In this document: one piece after another, positions 1 through 7,000 of the stretch
Layout of the letters: each line of letters opens with the position of its first letter
How positions within the stretch are numbered: the first letter of the stretch is position 1
NCBI GenBank assembly: GCA_016939335.1
Contig: JAFGHC010000028.1
Span: forward strand, 1 to 43,548
Reading direction: 5' to 3'
Source: Candidatus Saganbacteria bacterium
Lineage (GTDB): Bacteria > Margulisbacteria > WOR-1 > O2-12-FULL-45-9 > XYB2-FULL-48-7
DNA: 43,548 bases
Notes under the pieces: generated by a model
Told to the model about the DNA's origin: nothing
Database searches by the model: none
The model's input: only the letters and a program-made list of their open reading frames with translations
Translations under genes and position numbers: made by a program

Positions 1-88
1 GGGAATAATTATCGACGATAAATTCCACACACTTTAGTGTGTGGTTTCAATCTTATTCGCTTTGGCCAAATTCCGGGGAAACTCCACT
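1..88 (+). repeat. 88-bp dispersed repeat, copy 1 (cut by window start)
   Basis: These 88 bases match the reverse complement of 34321-34408 at 83 of 88 positions with no gaps (mismatches at 12, 16, 59, 68 and 83). The element contains the hairpin CCACACACT-TT-AGTGTGTGG at 25-44. In the other copy a further CCCCATACT hairpin follows the edge that corresponds to base 1, so this copy is probably truncated by the window boundary. No open reading frame or transposase is present. It looks like a non-autonomous palindromic repeat. Confidence 0.85.
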
Positions 89-99
89 TCGGATTAGAT

Positions 100-113
100 T
101 TACAATTTTGTAA
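100..113 (+). promoter_or_regulatory. Candidate enhancer dyad upstream of sigma-54 promoter
   Basis: TTACAA-TT-TTGTAA is a perfect 6-bp inverted repeat. Its centre (106.5) lies 29.5 bases upstream of the -24 G of the promoter at 134-149. The dyad before glnA (2595-2612) shares the TACAA-NN-TTGTA core at exactly the same distance. It does not match enteric NtrC, NtcA or GlnR/TnrA consensus sites. Binding by a nitrogen-responsive activator is inferred. Confidence 0.6.
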
Positions 114-133
114 TTTCCCCGCAAGTTACCTCG

Positions 134-149
134 TGGCAATAAGATTGCT
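134..149 (+). promoter_or_regulatory. Sigma-54 (RpoN) promoter, -24/-12
   Basis: TGGCAA-TAAGA-TTGCT fits the sigma-54 consensus TGGCAC-N5-TTGCW, with GG at 135-136 and GC at 147-148. Transcription should start near base 160, giving a leader of about 35 nt before the ATG at 195. The 13 bases CTCGTGGCAATAA are identical to those at the glnA promoter. Confidence 0.8.
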
Positions 150-194
150 TGCTCTTTTGTGACCCCGGCCAAAATTAATCAAAGGGGAAGTGCC

Positions 195-875
195 ATGAAA
201 AAACCGGTTGTCTGCTTGTTCGGGCTCCTGGTTTCCGTAATCGCCGCTTCGGGCGCGGGGGCGACGCCTTCGACCCAGATCTGGAACCCGTCGGCCGATA
301 TCCAGGTACAGGGGACCTGGCACCTCGGGATAGACGATTATTTTACGGTCGAAGACCGGACTTCGGGCGGCTATAATTATCCGACCGATCTGGGTTTGAC
401 TTATGGCTTGCTGCCCGGATTGGAAGTCGGGATCGATGAGCTCTCCCCGCAAGCGGTTCCCGGCAGCCAGCTGGTCTTTAATGCCAAGTACGGAATGGCC
501 GAGAATGGTCCCTTGCCCGCGCTGGCGGTCGGCGGCTACGGTTTCGGCCTGCTCAAGGGCCAGACCGACCAGAACATCGTCTATGGAGTTGCGGCTAAAA
601 CTTTTGCTCTCGGGCGGCTTTCGGCCGGTTATTTTCAAGGCAATTCCGGCACGATCGGCGGCGACAACGGCGGCGTGATCCTGACCTGGGATAAAGCGCT
701 GACCGATAAGATCTGGGCCTGCGTCGATTACGCGGGCGGCAATTCGGCCCTGGGCGCGCTGTTCGGCGGCTTTTCTTACGCCTTTGCGCCCAATACATCG
801 GTGGTCCTGGCTTACGGCAAATACAATAACGGCGCCAAGCCGACGATCACGACCCAGCTTGACATAAATTTATAG
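195..875 (+). CDS. Outer-membrane beta-barrel protein (putative porin) co-regulated with nitrogen genes
   Basis: The 226-aa product begins with a clear signal peptide: a KK n-region, the hydrophobic stretch VVCLFGLLVSVIAA and likely cleavage after GAGA near residue 23. The rest is short alternating beta-type segments rich in Gly, Tyr and Asn, ends in QLDINL and has no Cys, as expected for a small outer-membrane barrel. I chose ATG 195 because GGGGAAG lies just upstream and the predicted sigma-54 transcript starts near 160, after an in-frame GTG at 159. It is the first gene of a likely operon with amtB and glnB. A role as an outer-membrane channel for ammonium or small nitrogen compounds is inferred from position and promoter only; I do not recognise a named family. 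Confidence 0.75.
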   Translation: MKKPVVCLFGLLVSVIAASGAGATPSTQIWNPSADIQVQGTWHLGIDDYFTVEDRTSGGYNYPTDLGLTYGLLPGLEVGIDELSPQAVPGSQLVFNAKYGMAENGPLPALAVGGYGFGLLKGQTDQNIVYGVAAKTFALGRLSAGYFQGNSGTIGGDNGGVILTWDKALTDKIWACVDYAGGNSALGALFGGFSYAFAPNTSVVLAYGKYNNGAKPTITTQLDINL

Positions 876-971
876 GGGGGTTTTTGTTTCCCCATATAAG
901 GGGGTTTTTGTTTCCCCACACTAAAGTGTGGGGAATAATAAAATAAATCCCCATACTTCAGTATGGGGATT
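876..971 (+). repeat. Tandem repeat and two hairpins between barrel gene and amtB
   Basis: GGGGGTTTTTGTTTCCCCA occurs twice in tandem (876-894 and 900-918). It is followed by the hairpins CCCCACACT-AA-AGTGTGGGG (914-933) and CCCCATACT-TC-AGTATGGGG (949-968). They belong to the same hairpin family as 25-44, 26500-26525, 34366-34384 and 34406-34425. There is no U-rich tail, so full termination is not expected. They could reduce read-through or stabilise the 3' end of the barrel mRNA. Confidence 0.8.
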
Positions 972-996
972 CGAAGACGAACAGAGGAGGAGAAAA

Positions 997-2211
997 ATGG
1001 TAAATTCCGGAGATACCGCCTGGGTCCTGATCTCGGCCGCGCTGGTCATTCTGATGACTCCGGCGGTCGGTTTCTTTTACGGGGGGATGGTGCGGAAGAA
1101 AAGCATTTTATCCACGCTGATGATGTGTTTTGCCGCGTTGTTTCTGATCAGTATCCAGTGGGTCCTTTTTGGCTATACCCTGGCGTTTGGGCCGACCAAG
1201 GCCGGCCTGATCGGCGGGCTCAAGTGGCTCGGTCTGCTCGGCGTCGGCCAGGCGCCGAATGTTGCTTATGCGGCGACGATCCCGGCGCTGGCCTTTATGT
1301 TCTTCCAGGCGGCCTTCGCCATCGTGACGCCGTCGCTCATCGTCGGCAGTTTTGTGGAAAGGATCAAGTTCGGCGCCTTCCTGATCTTTACCGGTTTGTG
1401 GGCCACGCTGGTCTATGATCCGGTCTGCCACTGGGTCTGGGGCGCCGGCGGCTGGTTGCGTACTCTGGGCGTCCTCGATTTCGCCGGCGGAACGGTGGTG
1501 CACATAACCGCCGGATTTTCCGCCCTGGCCATCGCCCTGGTCATCGGAAAACGTATCGGCTACGGCAAGGACAACATGGAGCCGAGCAATATTCCGCTGG
1601 TGGTCTTGGGTGCGATCTTGCTCTGGTTCGGCTGGTTCGGTTTTAACGGCGGCTCGGCGCTGGCGGCCAACGGCTTGGCGGTCCAGACGGTGGTAGTCAC
1701 CAACACGGCCGGCGCGGCCGCGGCCATTGTTTGGATGATCTTGAGCTGGCTGCATCGCCGCCCCAGCGTCCTGGGTGTTGCCACCGGCGCAGTGGTAGGT
1801 TTGGCGGCGATCACCCCGGCTTCCGGTTTTGTTACGCCGCTGGCGGCGATCCTGATCGGCGGAATTGCCGCGGCGATCTCTTATTATGCGATCGTTTTAA
1901 GGATGAAGTTCCGCATTGACGAATCGCTGGATGTCTTTGCCTGTCATGGCCTGGGGAGTTTTTGGGGCGTCATTGCCACGGGGATCTTTGCCAGCAAGCT
2001 GGCCAATCCCGCCGGCGCCAACGGCTTGCTCTGCGGCAATCCGCTGCAGTTAGGGACGCAATTTTTTGGAGCAACGACGGTCGCGGTCTTTGCGTTCATT
2101 GCGACTTATGTCTTGGCCACCCTGATCGATCTTGTTGTCGGTCTGCGGGTCGGCGTCAACGAAGAGCTGGTCGGGCTCGACATTTCCCAACATGCCGAGA
2201 GCGCGCTCTAG
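997..2211 (+). CDS. amtB: Ammonium transporter AmtB
   Basis: The 404-aa integral membrane protein conducts ammonium/ammonia across the inner membrane. Diagnostic features are the N-terminal helix ending VGFFYGGMVRKKS, the DFAGGTVVHITAG segment with the first pore His, and FACHGLGSFWG with the second pore His. About 11 hydrophobic helices are visible, and the length is typical of the family. ATG 997 was chosen because AGAGGAGG (983-990) sits 6 bases upstream; the frame stays open further 5' but only through repeat hairpins. glnB follows after 13 bases, the classical amtB-PII pair in which PII blocks the channel when nitrogen is plentiful. No sigma-54 site lies directly upstream, so it probably depends on the promoter at 134. 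Confidence 0.97.
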   Translation: MVNSGDTAWVLISAALVILMTPAVGFFYGGMVRKKSILSTLMMCFAALFLISIQWVLFGYTLAFGPTKAGLIGGLKWLGLLGVGQAPNVAYAATIPALAFMFFQAAFAIVTPSLIVGSFVERIKFGAFLIFTGLWATLVYDPVCHWVWGAGGWLRTLGVLDFAGGTVVHITAGFSALAIALVIGKRIGYGKDNMEPSNIPLVVLGAILLWFGWFGFNGGSALAANGLAVQTVVVTNTAGAAAAIVWMILSWLHRRPSVLGVATGAVVGLAAITPASGFVTPLAAILIGGIAAAISYYAIVLRMKFRIDESLDVFACHGLGSFWGVIATGIFASKLANPAGANGLLCGNPLQLGTQFFGATTVAVFAFIATYVLATLIDLVVGLRVGVNEELVGLDISQHAESAL

Positions 2212-2224
2212 GGGAGGGTTTGAA

Positions 2225-2563
2225 ATGAAAAAAATCGAAGCGGTCATCAGGTCGGAAAAGCTGGAGGAGCTGCGGGAGGCGCTTGACGCCAAGGGGCTGT
2301 CCTCGATGACGGTGACCGAGGTCAAGGGACGAGGAGCGCAAAAGGGGATAACCCTCGAATGGCGGGTCGGGGAATACCGGGTCGAGTTCATCCCCAAGAT
2401 CAAGGTCGAGCTGGTGGTTGACGACAAGGCGGTGGAAACCGTGATTTCAACCATCACGGCGGTCTGCTCGACCGGCAAGGTCGGTGACGGCAAGATCTTT
2501 ATTTCACCGGTCGAGGACGTGGTCAGGATCAGGACCGGGGAAAGGGCCGAAAAGGCCCTTTAA
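2225..2563 (+). CDS. glnB: Nitrogen regulatory protein PII
   Basis: The 112-aa PII signal protein binds ATP/ADP and 2-oxoglutarate and reports nitrogen status. The N-terminus (MKKIEAVI) and the C-terminal signature TGKVGDGKIFI are canonical, as is the end of the protein (RIRTGE). In the T-loop Tyr51 (the uridylylation site in proteobacteria), Gln39 and Lys58 are present, but the usual Tyr46 is Trp (TLEWRVGEY). Modification at Tyr51 is therefore possible but not shown; no uridylyltransferase is in the window. GGGGAGGG at 2211-2218 is the ribosome binding site. It lies between amtB and glnA, both likely targets of its signalling. GlnB and GlnK cannot be distinguished by sequence alone; adjacency to amtB would favour the GlnK role. 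Confidence 0.96.
   Translation: MKKIEAVIRSEKLEELREALDAKGLSSMTVTEVKGRGAQKGITLEWRVGEYRVEFIPKIKVELVVDDKAVETVISTITAVCSTGKVGDGKIFISPVEDVVRIRTGERAEKAL
2541..2561 (+). terminator. Hairpin at 3' end of glnB
   Basis: AAAGGGCC-GAAAA-GGCCCTTT forms a perfect 8-bp stem with a 5-base loop and overlaps the glnB stop codon. The downstream bases (AATAATACAATAAT) are AU-rich but not a U-run. It may be a weak terminator or an mRNA 3'-end stabiliser separating amtB-glnB from the independently promoted glnA. Confidence 0.5.
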
Positions 2564-2594
2564 TAATACAATAATGTAGATAATAAGTCTAGAA

Positions 2595-2612
2595 ATATAC
2601 AAAATTGTATAT
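2595..2612 (+). promoter_or_regulatory. Candidate enhancer dyad upstream of glnA promoter
   Basis: ATATACAA-AA-TTGTATAT is an 8-bp perfect inverted repeat centred at 2603.5, 29.5 bases upstream of the -24 G at 2633. It matches the dyad at 100-113 in core and spacing, which suggests one activator for both promoters. Confidence 0.6.
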
Positions 2613-2630
2613 ATTTTTAGCTTCTACTCG

Positions 2631-2646
2631 TGGCAATAACTTTGCT
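2631..2646 (+). promoter_or_regulatory. Sigma-54 (RpoN) promoter of glnA
   Basis: TGGCAA-TAACT-TTGCT fits TGGCAC-N5-TTGCW with GG at 2632-2633 and GC at 2644-2645. The predicted start site near 2657 gives a leader of about 19 nt that still contains the Shine-Dalgarno AAAGGGGG (2661-2668). Confidence 0.85.
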
Positions 2647-2675
2647 AACAAAATAATTATAAAGGGGGTAAGTGT

Positions 2676-4010
2676 ATGGCAACAAAAGAGGATATCTTAA
2701 AACAGGTCAAGGATAACGGGGTGGAGTTCATCCGGCTCTGGTTCACGGACATTAACGGGATCTTGAAGAGTTTCGCCATTGGCCCGGAGGAACTGGAGGG
2801 GGCGCTGACGCAGGGGATGGGTTTTGACGGTTCCTCGATCACCGGGTTCCAGGACATCGAAGAATCGGACATGATCGCCATGCCGGACATAGACACTTTC
2901 GCGATCCTCCCCTGGCGGCCGGAAGACAAGCCGGTGGCCAGGATGATCTGCGACGTGCTCCAGCCGGCCGCCGGCAAGCACAAACCGTACGAGGGCGATC
3001 CCCGCTATGTGCTTAAACGGGCGCTGGAAAAGATGAAAAAGCTCGGCTTCGACCATTTCTACGTCGGCCCGGAGCTGGAATATTTCTACTTTAAGAATTC
3101 GGCCGGGACCGAGATCCTGGACGAAGGCGGCTACTTCGACCTGACCCCGCTCGATATGGCCTCGAACCTCCGCCGGGAAACGGTCTTCGCCCTCCGCAAA
3201 CTCGGCATCGTCGTCGAATACAGCCACCACGAGGTCGCCCCGTCACAGCATGAGATCGACATGCGCTACGCCGACGCCCTGAATATGGCGGACAATACGG
3301 TCACCTATCGCTTAACGGTCAAGGAGATCGCCTCCAAGAACGGCGTCTATGCCACGTTCATGCCGAAGCCGATCTTCGGCCAGAACGGGAGCGGCATGCA
3401 TTGCCACCAGTCGCTCTTCAAAGGGAAGACCAACGCTTTCTTTGATCCCAATGACAAATATAACCTTTCGGCGGTGGGCAAGTCATACATTGCCGGCATC
3501 CTGAAACACGCCCCGGAAATGATCGCGGTCCTGGCACCGTGGGTCAATTCTTACAAGCGGCTGGTCCCCGGTTATGAAGCCCCGGTCTATATCGCCTGGT
3601 CGCGCCGGAACCGGTCGGCCCTGATCCGCGTCCCCGGTTATCAGCCGGGCAAGGAAGCGGCGACCAGAATGGAGCTGCGTTGCCCGGATCCTTCCGGCAA
3701 TCCGTACCTGCAGTTCGCGGTCATGCTCCAGGCAGGGCTCAAAGGGATCGAGGAGGGGTATAAACTGGCGGAACCGATGGAGCTCAACCTGTATCATCTG
3801 GACGATGAAGAAAGGGCGGAGCGCGGGATCAAATCATTGCCGGCCAGCCTGGGCGAAGCGATCGGCATCACCGAAAAGAGCGAACTGATGCGCGAGGCGC
3901 TGGGCGACCATTGTTTCGAACGCTTCATTTCGATCAAGAAGAAAGAATGGGACGAATTCCGCATCCAGGTGACCGAATACGAAGTAAGGAAGTATTTACC
4001 GATCTTGTAA
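2676..4010 (+). CDS. glnA: Glutamine synthetase type I (GSI-alpha-like)
   Basis: The 444-aa cytoplasmic enzyme makes glutamine from glutamate, ammonia and ATP. Seen are the beta-grasp N-terminus, GFDGSSITGF, the metal and glutamate site region SHHEVAPSQHEIDMRYA, the NGSGMHCH motif, and NRSALIRVPGYQPGKEAATR with the ATP/phosphate-binding Arg residues. Length and the segment NLYHLDDEERAERGI resemble the alpha subgroup, which is not controlled by adenylylation. The Arg that mediates feedback inhibition in Bacillus (Arg62) corresponds to Asp60 here, so regulation is probably different again. A sigma-54 promoter with enhancer dyad lies directly upstream and gltBD follows, so GS and GOGAT form one assimilation cycle. 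Confidence 0.97.
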   Translation: MATKEDILKQVKDNGVEFIRLWFTDINGILKSFAIGPEELEGALTQGMGFDGSSITGFQDIEESDMIAMPDIDTFAILPWRPEDKPVARMICDVLQPAAGKHKPYEGDPRYVLKRALEKMKKLGFDHFYVGPELEYFYFKNSAGTEILDEGGYFDLTPLDMASNLRRETVFALRKLGIVVEYSHHEVAPSQHEIDMRYADALNMADNTVTYRLTVKEIASKNGVYATFMPKPIFGQNGSGMHCHQSLFKGKTNAFFDPNDKYNLSAVGKSYIAGILKHAPEMIAVLAPWVNSYKRLVPGYEAPVYIAWSRRNRSALIRVPGYQPGKEAATRMELRCPDPSGNPYLQFAVMLQAGLKGIEEGYKLAEPMELNLYHLDDEERAERGIKSLPASLGEAIGITEKSELMREALGDHCFERFISIKKKEWDEFRIQVTEYEVRKYLPIL

Positions 4011-4011
4011 T

Positions 4012-4089
4012 CAAAGGTGTCTTTAAGCTTAATGTTTTGGGGCGGGATCTTTGAGACACCTTTGTATCCCGCCCCTTACATAAGGTGTC
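4012..4089 (+). promoter_or_regulatory. Interlocking inverted repeats between glnA and gltB (putative RNA switch)
   Basis: Arm A CAAAGGTGTCT (4012-4022) is complementary over 11 bp to A' (4054-4064). Arm B GGGGCGGGAT (4039-4048) is complementary over 10 bp to B' (4066-4075). The two pairs interlock. A third copy, AAGGTGTC at 4082-4089, contains the gltB Shine-Dalgarno and is complementary over 8 bases to A' (4055-4062). A' can therefore pair either with A, leaving the ribosome site free, or with the ribosome site. The loop lengths make simultaneous full pairing of A and B unlikely, so they probably compete. Function as a translational switch or partial terminator is inferred. Confidence 0.6.
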
Positions 4090-4092
4090 AAA

Positions 4093-7000
4093 ATGTGGCG
4101 AAATGAAGAAGCGAAACAGCGAACCGGACTGTACGATCCGCGCTTCGAGCACGACAGCTGCGGCGTCGGGTTCGTGGTCAATATCAAAGGGGTTAAATCC
4201 CACGCGATCGTCCGCCAGGGACTCGCTGTTCTTGAGCGCCTGGCGCATCGCGGCGCCGTCGGCGCTGACCCCGAGACCGGCGACGGCGCCGGGATCCTCA
4301 TCCAGCTTCCCCATGAGCTCTTCAAAGTAAGCCGTCCCGGCGCTTACGGCGCGGGCCTGGTCTTTTTGCCCCGGAACAAAAGGCTGCGCGGCATCTGCAA
4401 AGAGGTCTTCGCCCGGATCATCGAGCAGGAAGGGCAGGTACTCCTCGGCTGGCGCAGCGTGCCGGTCGATGACTCGGAGATCGGCGCGACCGCCAAAGCG
4501 ACCCAGCCGGTCATGGAGCAGGTACTGATCGGCAAAGGGAAAGCGGTCAACACCCGGCTCGATCTGGAACGGAAGCTTTACCGGATCCGCCGGGAAGTGG
4601 AAAAAGAGATCCAGGCCGCAGGGTTCTATATCACCAACCTTTCCACCCGCACCATCGCGTACAAGGGGCTGCTCATGCCCCGCCAGCTGGGGAATTATTT
4701 CCTCGACCTGAAAGACCCCGAACTGAAGAGCGCCATTGCGTTGGTCCATTCGCGCTACAGCACCAACACTTTCCCCGCCTGGGACCTGGCCCAGCCGTTC
4801 CGGTTCCTGGCGCACAACGGCGAGATCAACACGCTGCGCGGGAATATCAACTGGATGCGGGCCCGGGGGATCGACGTCATCCGTCCCGGCGGCAGCGATT
4901 CGGCCTGCCTGGACAATGTTTTTGAACTGCTGACACTCTCCGGCCGCTCCCTGCCTCATGCCATGATGATGCTCATCCCCGGCGCCTGGGAGCAGAATAA
5001 AATGATGAGCAAAGAGGTCAGGGACTTTTACAAATATCATGCCTGCTTCATGGAGCCGTGGGACGGCCCGGCGGCCATTGCCTTTACCGACGGGAAACAT
5101 GTCGGCGCGGTGCTGGACCGCAACGGCCTCCGCCCGGCGCGTTATCTTGTCACCAAAGACGGGACGGTGGTCATGGCGTCGGAAGTCGGCGTCCTGGAGC
5201 TCGCCCCGGAAGCGATCGAGCGCGCGGGGCGGCTGGAGCCGGGGAAGATGCTCTACATCGACACCGAAGCGGGCCGGATCGTGGAGGACGAGGAGATCAA
5301 GGAAGAGATCTACAGCCGCCGTTTCTACGGCCAGTGGCTCAAGGAGAACCTGGTCGAGCTGGACGACCTGCACCGGGTCGGCGCGGCCGATGAAGAAGGG
5401 CTGAATGTTAAGCAATTGCTCAAGGCCTTCGGCTACACCCGCGAGGACCTCAAGGCGGTCATCCGGCCGATGGCGGAAAAAGGGAAGGAGCCGGTCGGCT
5501 CGATGGGCAACGACACGCCGCCGGCGGTCCTCGCGGTCCGCCCGCAGCTGCTTTACAACTACTTCAAACAGCTCTTCGCGCAGGTGACCAACCCGGCGAT
5601 CGACCCGATCCGCGAGGAACTGGTGATGAGCCTCGAGTCTTACGTCGGCCCGCAGCAGGATATTTTGAAAGAGACTCCCGAGCACTGCCATAAACTGCGG
5701 GTCAAGGAGCCGATCCTGGCCAATGAGGAGCTGGAGCGGATCCGCCAGATCCGCAAGAACGGGTTCCGGACAAAAACGGTAAGTTTGTTATTCCCCACAC
5801 CTGCCTGCCGGCAGGCACGGCTTAAGCGCGGGGAATTGACCAAAGCTTTAGACAGAGTCTGCGCCGAGGCCGAACAGGCGATCGGGGAAGGTTATTCGTT
5901 CATCGTCCTTAGCGACCGCGGCGTGAGCGAAACACAGCCGGCCCTGCCGCTGCTGCTGGCGGTCGGCGCCGTTCACCATCACCTGGTCCGCAAGGCGCTG
6001 CGGACGAAGGCCGGACTGATCGTCGAAAGCGGGGAGCCGCGCGAGGTCCACCATTTCGCGCTCCTCTTCGGCTACGGGGCGGAGCTGATCAATCCTTATC
6101 TGGCTTACCGGGCGGTCGGGCTCCTCTGCGAACAGGGGGAGCTGGTCCTCGACGCCGTGACCGCCGTCAACAATTACCGCCACGCGGTCAACAAGGGGAT
6201 CATGAAGGTCCTCTCCAAGATGGGGATCTCGACGCTCAACAGTTACCGCGGCGCGCAGATCTTTGAGGCGCTCGGGATCGGCGAGGCGGTGGTCGGCCAG
6301 TGCTTTGAGGGAACGCCGTCGCGGATCGGCGGGATCGGTTTTGCCGAGATTGAAACAGAAACGCTGCTGCGGCACCGGCAAGCTTTCGGGCCAGATGAGC
6401 TGCTGGAGAGCGGCGGCATTTACCAGTGGCGCCGGGACGGGGAACCTCATCTCTGGCGGCCGGAGACCATTTCCGCCCTGCAGGACGCGGCCAGGAACAA
6501 CGATTATCGTCGTTACAAAGAATTCGCCGCCCTGGTCAACGATCAGTCCGGCGCGCCGATCACTCTGCGCAGTCTGTTGAAATTCAAGCCGGGCTCGCCC
6601 ATTCCGCTTGACGAAGTCGAGCCGCTCGAAAATATCCTCAAGCGCTTTGCCGCCGGCGCGATGAGTTTCGGCTCGATCAGCGGCGCGGCGCACGAAACGA
6701 TCGCCCGGGCGATGAACCTGATCGGCGGAAAGTCCAACACCGGCGAGGGGGGCGAGGACCCGGCCCGGTTCAAAGATGACCGGCGGAGCGCGATCAAGCA
6801 GATCGCTTCCGGCCGCTTCGGGGTGACGGCCAATTATCTGGTCAACGCTGATGAAATTCAGATCAAGATCGCCCAGGGGGCCAAGCCGGGGGAGGGGGGG
6901 CAGCTCCCCGGCCATAAGGTGAGCGGGATCATTGCCAAGACCCGCTACACGACGCCGGGGGTCACTTTGATCTCGCCGCCGCCGCATCACGACATTTATT

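Noticed and set aside
159-195. GTG 159 as the start of the barrel gene
   Set aside because: The predicted sigma-54 transcript starts near 160, and ATG 195 has a ribosome site and a clean signal peptide.
4039-4080. Intrinsic terminator after glnA
   Set aside because: The GC-rich stem B has no U-run after it and a 17-base loop; partial termination cannot be excluded.
4012-4089. Classical H-type pseudoknot with both stems complete
   Set aside because: Only one base separates the 3' arm of A from the 3' arm of B, too short to cross an 11-bp stem; competing hairpins are more likely.
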